NCBI GenBank assembly: GCA_003640385.1
Contig: RCAB01000005.1
Span: 677,484 to 741,483, forward strand
DNA: 64,000 nt
Source of the DNA: Setaria digitata
Taxonomy: Eukaryota > Nematoda > Chromadorea > Rhabditida > Setariidae
Reading direction: 5' to 3'
Within the stretch, counting starts at the first letter, position 1. Each line of letters begins with the position of its first letter. The notes beneath the pieces are model-generated. The model had not been told where the DNA came from. It ran no database searches and saw only the letters and a list, made by a program, of their open reading frames with translations. Below are positions 1-19,856 of the stretch, piece after piece. The translations under genes and the position numbers were made by a program.

Positions 1-6777
<6,777 letters not shown>

Positions 6778-8362
6778 AACTGAAATTAAAAACGTTTAAA
6801 TTGACTTCGGACTTTTATACACCTGCGTAACTAATGCAAAATGTATTTATTTGGAAAATAATGGACCATTTAGGAAAATGTCTGCTAAATCACAAGACGT
6901 AATTACACAGCTCTTACTTCCAACAAATTCTGAATTGAGAAGACGTAAGATCAATAACATATATCAGACCAACCCCGCTACCAAACCTATAGTTTTTCGA
7001 CTGCAGCACTTGAAAACCGCAAACAGGAAAGAGAAAAAAGAACAGCTTAGGTAGTATTGGAATCTTTTGTTTCTCTAAAACAATGCATATGCCTGCCTTG
7101 CTCACCAAAATCAAGATATCTTTATAAATCTATCAGTATAAAACCTTCTGTACTATTTAAGAAAGAAAACGGTGTGGAATTTGAGACTAATGGAAGGAAA
7201 ACTAAGCTTGCAATGCCTCTTACAATCCAAAAGATGTTTCATTCACCATAAAGGTTAATGTCAACGACGGAGCTTAACTATTTGCCGCACAACTGATAAC
7301 ACTCCCGGACAGAGCTTAACTGTAAGAAGTATGCTACAATTCATTAGGAATAGTGATCGCTTCAAAACAGTTGCATGCAACACTCATGCAATCTTACACC
7401 GAATGAAATCAGGTGAGCCGGCGGAAGGGAGTAGGGTGGTGGTGTACCAGCACTAACTCTTCATTGGAATTCAACTATTGCGATGTTTTCTTTTGTATAC
7501 AGGACTCCATCACTTATCCATCAGAATTGAGAGAAATGAAGTAACCTTCTTCATCATGTGTTTATCCATCTGACAAGTACACCGGACAAAACTTATATAC
7601 ATTATTCATTACATAAACGGATCGCTTAAGAAGTTAACTAGCAATAGACATTCCTTTCAGTATTCTATAAAACAAATAACATACAGTAGGTGAATTAGAA
7701 TTCATTTCTGATTAGCAGATTTTTCTCTAATGAAAAGCAAATTACTTTACACTTAGAATGAGAACTTCGTTATATAAGAAAGAAAAAAGAAATTCGGGCG
7801 GCATAGTTTAAAGTACTGGAACAACAAAAATCTTCATTTATATGGAGAGTTAACAGAAAATCAAAACAAGATTGCTATTAATTGAAAAAAAAAACTACCA
7901 AACAGATACAAATCAAAAGAGATGGATGTTATCCAAAACAATTACTTAGATTGGCATAATTTCATAAAAAGAAGGAAGCAAATGAATCAATGTATCAAAA
8001 ATTCTCCAGCGAATTTTGAATTTTAAAATGTAGTAACCCCATGCTAATATGCAAAATCACGATGGATGCCATGAATGCAACAAAATACTTCAGCAGGAGT
8101 ATTAACGACATTATTCAAAAATATAAACGCATACTGTAAAATCATATGGAATAAATAAATACAAACAAATGCTAAAATCGAAACTATTTCTGGGGAAATT
8201 AGATCAAAAGGATTGTGCAGAATGTACATAAATTATTTCTCAGGTGCAAATATGCTTACTAGCCATCATTTTCCATGAACATAAATTCATAACGCTGTTA
8301 TAAATGACTAATGGATAAAATCAATATTTTTACAAATGCATTCCAGCAATGAGCCCAAATTG
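6778..8362. other. Intergenic, cul-2 upstream / ATGL downstream
   Basis: About 1.6 kb between the cul-2 start codon and the stop codon of the next minus-strand gene. It should hold the cul-2 promoter and the ATGL 3' UTR. I see only short overlapping reading frames without family resemblance, for example both strands of 6851-7251, and no RNA gene. Confidence 0.6.
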
Positions 8363-11300
8363 TTAGTCATCTCGTGTCGGATGACACCGATATTGATTTC
8401 CTGGATGATCTACACCAAATATTTCGCATACACGAAGCTGCAGAAATGGAATTATAGTTTCGATTACTCTTTTGTAATTTATTACTTATTGGAGAAGAGC
8501 GAATCGGAATAACATTAACTGTCTAGTGCAAGTGTTCAGCTTTCTAATACTGCACAATATCACCTATTTATTTCGCTGTTTTCACCCTTTTACTGCTGAT
8601 TAGTATTACACCAAATGGATGCAACATGCAACAGAAAGTAAGCCTTTTTTAAACTCATCAATTTCCTCCGTAGTACCTGAATTAACTTACTTTGTTACTT
8701 CTCGATTTATAATAAAATTTCAAGGCAGCGTCGCACTTAGTAGTTTCTTCAGTAATTTGACTTAAACCTTTATCGTTTTCTACCACATTTCGCTCCTTTA
8801 AACTTACAACACTACCGAATGGAAGTGACACTTTGCTCATTGGAATGGCTGCAGCCGAGTCAACCTGGAACCAAACAACGCTTCTAAAAAATTTGCAAAA
8901 CAACCAGTTTTTAATTTGAATTTGACTCTCAACAAGAATAATTTTTTTTTTTTTTTTTTGAAGAAATTACGCGAATTACAAACGATGGCATAGCCAGTAG
9001 ACTACTTCTATCCTTCGCAGTGGAAAGAAAAAATTCATAAAACTAGGTAAACAACCATAATGTTAACTAACTGCTATTTTAATCTGTCACTAGTAGGTAG
9101 CTGACTCCCGTATGTACTAATTCTCAAAACGAACCTTAGCAGATGATAATAGTGTTTTCGACAATAACCTATCTATGCTTCGTAATGTTTCGTGCTCTTT
9201 GATCCCTTCGAATGACAAATTAATATCATAAAGTTGTTCATAAAAGATCGGTTGCTGTCTAGCTACACTAAGCTCAACTTCAGTGATTGTTAATTGTTGA
9301 CTGAGCCTGAAAAATAACGCTCAGTGTAGTATTTTTCATCAGAAATGCAACTGTGATCAATGAAGTTGATTTAAATAACAATCTTATAAAAGAACTGTAA
9401 GTGTTCTTCAACTGAAAAACATAAATTTATAGGAAAGGAAAAAAACAGACTCACCTTGCAGAAAGTTTCACTCCTTGTGTATGGATCTCATTCAAAATGA
9501 AATCTATGATGTGTTTTACTCGCATACTGTGCCAGTCGTCTGTAATACGCTTAGTAATTCGTGCAGCAAGCCAAGCACTTAGACTGAAAATCCAATTTAA
9601 ATTTTCCTTAAACACATAGAAAAGTCAACAAAAAACGAAAAACAAATAGTATGCAAACTAATTCTAATCTTTCTTCCTCTGAGACGCAGTTTATATAATT
9701 TTAAAGAAATCTGCAAGTTCTTCCGAAGAAAGTGATATAGTGTTTTCTCAGAAATAATGAGAATATGAGTCTACTTACAAAAATAAGAGAACCACTTAAA
9801 AATAATTCATAACCTATTTATGCATTCGTACACAAGCATACATCGAAATACAATAAAAGTTAACTATAAAAAATAGAGCCACAAATCAAGCATACGAACC
9901 ACTGGCAAAATTTAAGCAATTGATATCCTGCAGTTAAGGGCAATGTCACAAATTTAGCCAACCGTACAACCCGAAATGAACGAATGTAGTCCAGAAAATA
10001 ACTTTTTTTCATTGCTTCATCAAATGCTGAAGAAAATTTTATAATTTCTAAATAATGGGTCATGATTTAAAAACATATATTTTTTGACATAAATGAGCAG
10101 TAAAAGGAGAAAAAAAAAACAATTATTACCGCTTTGCATCGAATGTGGTAATTCAGCAGATTCCGCTATAAGAAAAAAGTCGATATATTCCGAGGTTTTC
10201 TCGCCTTCCTGACTAGAAAGGGAAAAGATATGAAGATCTAAGAGTAAAATAATCGCAGAAATTTACAAAATTTAACCTCCAAAAAAAAAAAATATAACAA
10301 AGAAAAAGTTCCAGAAACGTAATGAGGAAATGCGTTATTTTTATTACATATGTCGTTATTTATGAAGGCAGCGCGGTTAGAGGCAAAAAATCAAAAATTC
10401 CGATAAAAAATCTGCAGTAAATTAAATTGACCTCAGACGGGCAGCATGACTTTGAAGCAACATTGCCCGGTACAGCGCAGAGTTTGAAGTTGTTTCAGCA
10501 ATCCCTTCATTGTTCCGATTTATATTTGTTGATAAATCAGCTTCCATTGAAAGGCAAATCGCGTCTGATGCCAATCCTCAAAATGAGAACCACGTTTACT
10601 TAAAGCTTTCCGAAAGGTAAGTCTGAAAATTCAACGCATTCAATCAAAAATGATGAATGATGAACTTCATAAGTAAAAATCTACATAAAAGAGCAAAAAA
10701 TATATAACTTCCAACCCTCAACATAGTATTTTTCATTAAATCAATCTTTAACGACAAGCACGTACCTGACGTTATAAATGGATTGAAAAACTTTAAGGCT
10801 TTCAGCTTAGCTTGGATTTTCAGTTATACATTATAAAATTTCATCATTTTCTCCCAACATACCATTACTGATAAGAAACTTCAGCGCATCTTTGAAACCA
10901 TTTCGACACATCGACGCACATTCTTCAGTAGAAGGGGGAAAAAGACATACTGCAGCACGATATAAATTATTTGCTGTTAATCGAATAGAAGTTCCAGCAA
11001 AATTCCACTCAAATAAACTAGAACCAAAAACAGAAAACATCTCAAATGATTGCATGGAAGATAAAAAAATAAGATATTCGCAACGATCTGTAGTAATATA
11101 AGGATGGATTAACAATCTATATCTGCCTATTATCACTGATACATACCTATGCTTATGCTCTAATTTTTACCACATTTAATGTGACTAGAAACCGTTGAAA
11201 TCCATCTGCAGCGCAAACCGTGTTACTCAACAATTCAATGCACAGATTCTAACCTCGCACTTTCTTCATCTGTTGGGCATATATCAGATTCACCTGAAAA

Positions 11301-12415
11301 CGGCGAAACAGTGATCGTATTCATATCGATAATTGGCTGATTATCACTGGCACCACCATCGATATAAATTTCATCCCGAAATGTTGGATAAACAAAGCCA
11401 CCATACACCGGAATAAAGCAACTACAACAAACCGCCTGAAATAAACAAATCTTTCAAATCGATCCTGATGAAAAAACTGTTATATAATTAATCAGTACAT
11501 CATAGTAATATGGCATCAGTACAAGCAAGAACTCCACTACAAATGCAATTCTTCTCACTCATTTCTTCCGCATATTTTAAATGGAAAAGCTGAATAATCT
11601 TAATTACTACCAAATTCAACTACGCTTCCTCCGTTCAAAGTTCAATTTTCACCTACTCATTCATAAATCCAATTACTTATCCAGAACATCAAACAGCTAG
11701 CTTTCTTCCGCAAATATTTCTCACAAAAAAAAAAAAAAAAAAAAAACATGACAGTGGTCATTAATGAATGTTTCCGTTAAATCGAAACAAAAAAAGAAAA
11801 AATACATCAATAAGTTCATCTTTAGTGCGAAAATCATCCAATATCACATTCTTCATATCACGGAATCGAGTTACTGAAATTCTTAGCCGTCCAGTGCAAA
11901 GCTCGTGTGCATTACTTGGTAGAATGGTATTCAGTTTTATTCGTACTAATTTCAACAAGTCAAAATCTCGATTCAGTGCCCCAAATGTGTATGATCGTGC
12001 CTTAAAATGGTAACTACAAACTAGCACGCAGCGGTAAAAAGCGACAATGCCAATTATCTGATTGAATTATACAGTTCTTAGAAAATATATCCTTTCTGGG
12101 GATTGTCTGTCTACTACTACTAGAATGAAAATAAAAATTAAATTTGAGTTTAAAATGAGTTACTTCAGAGACGACGCTCAAGAAAAAGCTCGTAGCCTTG
12201 GAAATGCACACATTACAGGCAACACCCGCGGCGATGATAGAACCGGCAGAAGCACCAGAAATCTGATTTCTCAACAACTGTGGAGCATATTCTTTGATGG
12301 CTGCACATACACCAGCATGATATATACAGAGGAACCCGCATCCGGAAAGCGACAACGACGCCTTTTGAATGCGCTCTGGATTCAAATTTACAATCCGCAC
12401 ACCGCATGGAGGCAT
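8363..12415 (-). CDS. atgl-1: Adipose triglyceride lipase-like patatin phospholipase (PNPLA2 family)
   Basis: ATGL starts lipolysis by hydrolysing triacylglycerol on lipid droplets. Eleven exons: 12164-12415, 11806-12000, 11254-11435, 10863-11017, 10432-10576, 10130-10212, 9900-10026, 9455-9583, 9135-9306, 8691-8864, 8363-8437. All joins are GT-AG and in phase, giving 562 residues (human ATGL 504, worm ATGL-1 about 620). The patatin domain carries the oxyanion motif SGCGFL (residues ~24-29), the nucleophile motif G-A-S-A-G with Ser ~56, and the catalytic Asp in DGG (~175), followed by [14 protein letters not shown] and NLYR...LFPP typical of ATGL. The later exon with [11 protein letters not shown] matches the hydrophobic lipid-droplet-targeting segment of ATGL, and this is why the downstream exons are assigned here rather than to a separate gene. 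The last exon pair was chosen because GTAAGT at 8685-8690 is a consensus donor; reading through would stop four codons later. The ATG follows an acceptor-like CTTTAG. Confidence 0.93.
8567..8635. repeat. Dispersed repeat, copy A
   Basis: Roughly 70 bp aligning at about three-quarters identity with 13672-13739 in the same orientation. Shared blocks are TTTCGCTG, TTTCAC, ATTAGTAT, ACCAAATG and ATGCAACAG. This copy lies in the last ATGL intron (8438-8690). Identity is unknown; no terminal repeats were found. Confidence 0.55.
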
Positions 12416-15171
12416 CCTTCAGCTCTAAAGTGTATATGAATTAAAGCAAAAGTAATGGACATAAGAAATGAATGAAACAAAATGATTCCATGGAGTCATA
12501 GTTCACGCTATCCTCTTTTTCGTCCCAATAGCAATAAAAGAAATATGGAGAGAGTTCCAAATAAATAAAAATTAAGGAATAAAGAGAAAGGTCGAAGTTC
12601 AGCACGTGGCAAAAGCAAAAAACTTCACAACCATCCCCTCTCCCATTACGGCCGTAAAAGTGTTATACAAAACCTGTTAAATCACAAATTACGGGCGCTG
12701 CGAAAACTTGTAGGTCATTTGAAAGAATAATCCTCTCTCGCGCTGGAGGATTCATTTGAGTTCATTCTTAGTGTTTGATTACCTGCGGAAAATTTTGTTC
12801 GAAATTTGATATTGCTAAACCTAATGTTACAAGAGTTCTTCTGCTAAACCATTGCAGTCCAGAAAGTAAGTGATTGTGACGTGTTTCAAGGAAATCAAAT
12901 GATGTATTACTAATTTAGTGCTAGTGTGTTGGATTTTTTTCGAAACATTGCTTTAATGATCTATTTGATGCTGCAGCTAAAAGTATGATGTTGCTGCAGT
13001 GTTTTTCGAAGATTTGTAAGAAAAACAATTCGAATTCTAACGTTTTTACAAGGAAATTCCACTGAGTGTTCAAGATGAATACAGTGTTATTGTAGAATAC
13101 AGAACGATAAACTTGTTAGCATTAATGTTGACATGAGTTCCTTACCTCCTTATATTCTTGAATTTAGGAGTTTTCTTTCCGGAAGCTTTATCACAGGAGG
13201 AATATGTAATGTGCATCACATCACACTCCATCACAGAAGAGTAGAATGAATGTGTCACAATAGGCCATATCACAATAAATTTTAATAACAAAGTGAATTT
13301 TGCGAAACGAACTTATATTAAAGATTTAACTGTAAGGTGAAAAATGACAAAAAAAAACAAGGGATTATCTATGACACATGATGATGCACCATTTTTATTC
13401 TCGAACTTCGTTGTCTCATTCTAAGGATGTAATAAACTCTATCATACTTGAGATGATCACCCAGAATCTTAATCCTTGTTTTCTTGGCATTACTGGACAT
13501 GTGAAAGGAATATTTCTCCAGATAAGTGTCAACATAGACTGAGAATATGGGATGTATACATCTGTTTAATAACTTGAATAACTAGCTACAAGAATATTTT
13601 AGTATTTTTTCGATAACCTTTAATTAAATGATTCTTTTAAGTTGTTTTCCAACAAGGCACAACGTTGCGTATTCATTTCGCTGGTTTCACTACTGTTGCC
13701 TCCAATTAGTATCAGACCAAATGTTGCACATGCAACAGGTCTGTAAATTGGGTGGGTTGTTGAGGTATCAACCGATTAACTTTGAAATAACTTCTCCTGT
13801 TGTGCACAGTGAAGCTTTCAAACTGATCAGAATCCTAACGAGTTCGCAGCGAGCAGAGAATACAGGATTCTGTTTTGATAAATATTTGAAACGAACAAAA
13901 GCAATAATAATTGTACCCTTTTCTTATGTTGTAAAAAAGAATGGCTCAGATAGAACTGCAGCTAGTCACAGCATCTGGAATTGCTGTTTGCCCTACTGGA
14001 CACGACATCTATCAGTTCTAACGAAATAACTTTATCCGTTTTCCTTATCCGTCAACTCAAAGATTACTGCCTGGGCTTCTCGATTTGTTTTTCTGTTACT
14101 ACAGTACTTCTTGTCAGTAGTTCCTTTTTAAGGCTTCATTAAAATTCATTCTAATGAAATTCAATAAAACAGTCAAAGCGTACGCATGGTTCTCTGTATC
14201 GCAGAAGCCATAAAGGACGATTCTGAAGGGCAGAAATTATTTACGGGAGAAATGACTGCTTCTTGGGAAAGAAGAATGAGAATGTCATGAGTATCGTAAC
14301 GTTCGTAGTATGTGTCTGTTACTCACATATTTCGTCTGTTTCTTCTGGCTTGGGACGGAAGAATGTCTTTGCTAGTGAATCAGTTTTGTGAAAAAATTTT
14401 TGCTATTGAATTTTTTCTATTTTCCTACAAAATATTTCAATTAATACCAAAGAGTGTTTTGATTTCGATGCACAACTCAAGAGCAACCTTCCCCTCACCA
14501 GTCCTGCTGCGGAACATCATTTGTGGGTGCAGTGCTGCTTCATCACTTCTGACACATAATGCTTTTGCTGCAGTTGTTGCTCATCCGGATTCAATTTTTA
14601 ATTTAGTTGCTTGAACTGCTCCAATGTTCTGTCCTTTTCTTTTCGTCAAGCTCAGTTCTAAGCTTCACTTTACAGAGGACACAAGTTTCATACCGGCTAG
14701 TATAAGAGAAGTTGCAACGTAAAAAACGAGATGCTTCCCAGAAACATCGAGTCATGTAGCAGTTCGGGTCAGGCATCCGAATCCTTAGAAGTTATCTAAC
14801 TGTAGCAACGAAATAACAGCATCACTCCAGGAGACACATCTATTACTGAGGCTAAAGGATCAGCCTTCAAAGGTTTTACACGGTGTAAATTGCTTGACGT
14901 ATAACTACTAATTAATTTCACCTTAGCATTCAACTGTTTTGGAGGGTGATCTAGTCTAGTCTAATTCTGGCCACTAACAAAGAATTACAGGATATTTCTG
15001 GTGACTTTGAAGAGAAGTAGTTGCTGGTGGCACTTGGCGAAATCCAAGTGAAATTCAAATAAATTATCTGCTTCAATGACCACTTAGTGCAGAAAGTTCT
15101 CCTCATTCCGTATCATTTCGAGAGAAGTACTCATTACTGATAACGACATTCCGTGCTACTTCAGGGTAACA
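12416..15171. other. Divergent intergenic region, ATGL and a secreted-protein gene
   Basis: About 2.8 kb between the start codons of two divergently oriented genes, so it should hold both promoters. Several open frames of 60-130 codons occur (13628-14029, 14312-14614) but they lack splice context, family resemblance and codon regularity. It contains copy B of the dispersed repeat at 13672-13739. Nothing else could be supported. Confidence 0.6.
13672..13739. repeat. Dispersed repeat, copy B
   Basis: Partner of 8567-8635, same orientation. It lies inside an open frame that I therefore regard as chance rather than coding. Confidence 0.55.
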
Positions 15172-16130
15172 ATGCTACAGCTTCTATACTTCTCTGCTTG
15201 CATACTTCCAACGGTCATAGCTTTACCAATTGTGGTTGCCAGTAAGAAGGATTCGAATTTCTGCTGTCAATGTACTGTGGATGGAGATGGAAGCGGGAGT
15301 GAAAGCATTCCCAGTCTTGGACTTACTGATATCAACACAATCAATGTGTTAACTCGTTCTCTAACAAGTATCAAAATTGAAATCCTTCTTAGTATCATCA
15401 GATTCGGCCAACATAGAATAGAGCACGCCGTTCTTTTCAGCTGTTCTCATTCCTAAAGCGCACTAATCAGTTCAGCAGAATCTCTTGAACTGTACTCTTA
15501 GAAGGTGTTAGAATGACCCATTTGCGTTTTTTCTTTGTCTAATTATTCATTCAGTAGAGTAGCGTTCATTTCAAGGTTGCGAGGGGCTGCTAACAAACAC
15601 AGTGATGAAAAACATTGGTGGAAGTCTTAGCAACACTGCTGGAGGACTAGTAAGTACCAATGTTGGAGGCTTTCTGACGCAGTCTGCTGCTGGTCTAGTA
15701 GTGCCATCGGTACAAATTTACGTGCCTCAGATGCAGTTTCCTGCAGCCATGAACATTTTACCGCAACAACAGCAGCTACTGTACAACTTGCAACCAATGC
15801 AGTCATCGTTTTTCAGCTTGCAGCAGCCGAAAATTAGCACGCAGTGTTGTGTGGTGAGTTTACTTTCTTCGTCAGATTCAGTCTTTCCATCTTTTAGTGC
15901 TTACAGATATCAATGCTCCTGTCAGCTGCTTTGACATTCTTGAATTTTAGCCATGTCCGGACGGGAATGGTATTTGCTGCTGTACTCCAGGTGCAGCCAC
16001 CACATCAGTACCTCACGACTTTCACACCTTGTATCCACCATATCATCCAGCCGGAGCGCAGAGTGTTGCTGGAAGCACCTTACTACTTGCTAGCACGCTA
16101 ACAGTGCTTGTTCTTATGGACATTTTGTGA
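15172..16130 (+). CDS. Small secreted, probably GPI-anchored Gly/Gln-rich protein, unrecognised
   Basis: Three exons, 15172-15241, 15576-15853 and 15951-16130, join in phase (GTAAGA and GTGAGT donors) to give 175 residues. Residues 1-~24 form a signal peptide (MLQLLYFSACILPTVIAL). Next come about 40 residues of an imperfect glycine repeat (GGSLSNTA, GGLVSTNV, GGFLTQSA, AGLVVPSV), a Gln/Met/Pro-rich stretch with QQQQ, and a cysteine cluster TQCCV-PCPDGNGICCCTPG. The last 18 or so residues are hydrophobic (GSTLLLASTLTVLVLMDIL then stop), as in a GPI-attachment signal. The ATG lies seven bases after CTTCAG, a likely spliced-leader acceptor. I do not recognise the family. The combination suggests a surface or cuticle-associated protein; that role is inference from architecture only. 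The neighbours to the right are also small secreted proteins in the same orientation. Confidence 0.75.
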
Positions 16131-18099
16131 AAGGCAAACTGAGAAATTTTCAAATGGAGGCAATACTTTTTCAAAATAATTTAAACATCGATATATTTCT
16201 TTCTGTTAAATAATATTTCACTGATTAATTTCTAATGACCATTGATCACTTAAGTGGCTCAATTCAATTTTTAACAATACCGACGTGACACTCTCTCCCA
16301 AGCCTTTGCGACATTTTGACTGCCTTCAATACGTGAATGAAATCTCACTGTTTGACTTTTTGTAAAAGTGTTAGTAATCTTAACTGTCCAATGCATTATT
16401 TACAATGGTTGTGAATAGTCACTTTAAAATAATAGGAATGTAATTCTTAAAACTGCAAAAAATGCGCAAATACAACCGATAAAATTAAAATTATTAATCC
16501 GTTAGAAAGCAGTACTGATCGCTTCCGGCTGAACCGAAAAGTTGTTCATTGCTAGTTTTGGGTCTTATTTATAGAAGTGCACTGCCTTCATATTGCTGCC
16601 ACCTGTAATAATTTTCTAATGATTATTGTGCAACCGCGTCCTTTTTCTCATATAATGTATAAAACTACAAAACGAGAGAATGCTGTTGGCCTTGAGAAGA
16701 CATTATTACTTTCGCGTTAAATTTAAATTTGAAGCTAATTTTTTCCTTACTACAACGAGACTTTACGTGATTTTGAATGTTGCGTAAAAGCAATTTATTT
16801 TAAACCGTTTGATAATATCCAAACAGTTAATTTTCATAATGCAGGATTTATCGATGCAACCTTTTCTTATCGCAATTTATCCTCATTCTCTCATTTGCTT
16901 CCACAAATCTTTCTCTTTATGTACTACATATTAATTCCTTAACTTTGTGAGATAAATATTATCACGCAATAATTTTCAGTTCTTGAAGTAAACTGTATAT
17001 TAATTGAATTATTTAAAAAGTCTTTGCAGAAATATAAAGCAGTTGGAGCCTTGAAAAGTTCTCAGTGAAATATTACTTGTTCTTTTTTTTGAGGAGTTGA
17101 GAAATATACCACAACATGGCAGCTAATCATCTAACGATTCCCTTTCCACTTCCAACTCCCCAAAAAAGCCAGGACAAAGAAATTACTCTCAGAGATTACT
17201 TCTACCTAACACTAAACTCTACTTCTTTCACTAAATACAAATGTTATACAGTTTGTATCTTCATCATCTGCAGTATTTCTGCGTTTTCGAAGATGTCATT
17301 ACTCTCATAAGATAGCCCAAGCCCAACTAAAATGATATTAGTTGAACCATTCCTTTCATTACATATTATACTTATCATTGTTGTTAATGACAAAATGAAA
17401 ATCTCAATCGAATTCCATCTGTTTCATTTTAATCAAAATATTTGTTTTCTCTAAAAACCTTCATGCAGCCTACTTCAGACCTCACGATTATTTCGTCTAG
17501 CACTACAGTAGTATACATTTCCTTCCAACTTACTAATATTTATCAATTTTTAGCTCTATTGCAATTTAAATTTTAATAAACTGGACAATCTGAGCTCCAG
17601 AAATGATTTTTTACCATCAGTATCTGGATAGACTAGAGAAAAGTAATAATTAGACATTTTTTTATTGTCTAACCGAATTTGCTTTGTGTGATTGCAACTT
17701 ATGTGCTTAAAATTGAAAGAGTATGCTTAATTAAAGTCACGAAACTTTGAATCAGTTAGACTATATTTCAATTAAATGAATTGTCAAAGAAATCGCTAAT
17801 CAGTATACACAAGCAGATTCTCAAATGGAGTCTAAATCACGCATTTTGAGGACGAATGTTGATCCCATAACTAGCAGACTTTATCTATGGATGAATTCCA
17901 AATCAAAACTGTACCGAAAGTGAATTTTATTTATCAGGATAAAGAATATTGCTATTAACATTGTCCACGGAATGTGTAGAATGCAAAAAGACTGTATGAT
18001 GCAAAATATAACTTATATCCAAAAAAAAAAAAGAAAAAATTAAGATTCTAAAATTACCGATCGGATAACAGGCCATCAAATTTACTTTTGAAACAGTAG

Positions 18100-18193
18100 C
18101 ACTATGGTCTAATAAAACAAGATTCAGCAATTTACATTCGTTTATTCACTATGGTCTAATAAAACAAGATTCAGCAATTTACATTCGTTTATT
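18100..18193. repeat. Exact tandem duplication of a 47-bp unit
   Basis: Units 18100-18146 and 18147-18193 are identical base for base. They start CACTATGG and end GTTTATT. No divergence implies a recent event. No flanking transposon signature seen. Confidence 0.95.
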
Positions 18194-19673
18194 TTTTAAT
18201 TAAGTCACTTTAGTAGCTGAATTTAGAAGTTCTGTACACACTTATATATACTTTCATAAGTTAAATGGGAGTATGGAATTTTCTTTGGCTAAAGTAACCA
18301 ACTATTTAGATTTGATAAAGCAAATAATTACAAGAGATACATTTATAATTTGAAAACATATCATTGGAATAGACAAACATTCTAGGCATTTAAACTTTAA
18401 AATTATCTGAAATATTCTGTTGTTATAAAAAACCCTGAGAATAATGCATGAAGTTCTGCAGAAAGAATAAAAAATTGGTAGTACCTGAATACAGCAATAA
18501 GAAATTAGCTCATGCAGTCTATATAATATTATGTACAAAATGCAAAAAAGCAAAAAATGACAGCGTCAACATTGGGATATTTCTGAGGCAACTGACTTGT
18601 CCTTCCTTCCCATGAAGAAAAACGGCCTGCTAAACCCATTTACCGGCCTATTGAATAGTGAGTATCACTCGCACTGGAAATCCAATTTTCTGGATTAAAT
18701 TTTCCTTAGCATAGTGTCGAGGACTCTTGGAATCACTGGTCTTTCGACTTTCGCGATATCTTAGACCTTTTAAAGACATCTGCAGTGCGTTGACATCGCT
18801 TGAAGCGAGAAAAAAGAGTAGTTTAATTGTAAATTAAAGTCATATGAATGCTGATAATGGAAGTAATTGAAGATTAAGAGCACCATCACTCTTGTAAATT
18901 AGTTTAGGACTCATTTATATACTTCAGAAGGCTCGATACAAATTTTCGTATCGAAACTTTTGCCATTTTTGAAGAAAAGATGAAAAAGGATTATTTGCTT
19001 TTTAGAGAAAAAAAAGAATAACAAAGGAATAGATGGAAGTTGAGATCTGACTTAACAGAATATAGCTATGAAAACGGAAACATAAACCGACACATCACCA
19101 ATATATGGCAAATAATTCCTTTTCATCCTTTTAGTAAGTTATCCTTTACTTCTTTTCCTTTATCAACACATCAAAAAATTAGCCTCATACAGATATTTGG
19201 CCGGCACAGAAGAAACACTTCTTGCTATCAGCAATAAACAAGCCAAAAAATATTTTTGAATTATACAAACAACTGTTTTACAGCTCCACGAAATCTATCT
19301 ACCTTAGTCTTTCAGAAATATTATTCCTATGACACAAAATGAATCTTGAAGCTAAAATTCCTATCTTTTTCCAAACTAAAAAAAATCTACTCAACTCAAA
19401 TCCTTTTTCTAGATTGAAATGTTCTAACTGAAAAAAAAAAAAAAAAACTAAAGCTTGAGCATTAACTTCCACCAACATAAACTACAGCAAGAACGACTCA
19501 AAGCCATTCAGTTAATTTAATTAAAATAATATAACTCGCATACATGATGCACACTAAAAATACCAATAAAAAAAAAGTTAAAATTTTTGAAAATGAAAAG
19601 TCAAAAGAAGTTGGAAGTGCAACCGGAAACGTTACGACTGGTGAAAATTAGCCGTAACGAGCTGAATTGAGCC

Positions 19674-19755
19674 GGAAAGAAATAGTTTTGTCAGAGAGGT
19701 ATCTAGCTATCTGACAAAACAGATAGGTATCTAGCTGACAAAACTATTTCTTTCC
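19674..19755. repeat. 21-bp perfect inverted repeat (hairpin) with repeated loop
   Basis: Left arm 19674-19694 starts GGAAAGAAATAG and its exact reverse complement is 19735-19755. The 40-nt loop contains a second copy of GGTATCTAGCT and of GACAAAAC, so part of the arm has also been duplicated directly. Transcribed, it would fold into a 21-bp stem. Confidence 0.9.
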
Positions 19756-19856
19756 TGTACTTTTGCCTTTTCGCTAATACTGTCCAGAATGTCAAGTCTG
19801 ACAGCTACCATAAAAAATCAAATGCCAAAAAAAAAAAAACTGAAATTGCTTCAAAC

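Noticed and set aside
8682..10577. A separate minus-strand gene downstream of ATGL
   Set aside because: The segment with [11 protein letters not shown] aligns with the ATGL C-terminal lipid-droplet region, and exons 4 to 5 join in phase, so these are ATGL exons.
12062..12439. 125-codon plus-strand frame opposite ATGL exon 1
   Set aside because: Shadow of the patatin-domain exon, which has catalytic motifs and in-phase joins on the minus strand.
13628..14029. 133-codon open frame on the plus strand
   Set aside because: Overlaps a dispersed repeat copy, has no recognisable motif or splice context, and lies in intergenic DNA.
14312..14614. 100-codon open frame on the plus strand
   Set aside because: No family resemblance; composition as for the surrounding intergenic DNA.
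17116..17310. 64-codon frame with a fair start context
   Set aside because: No signal peptide followed by structured content, no similarity and no splice-supported continuation.
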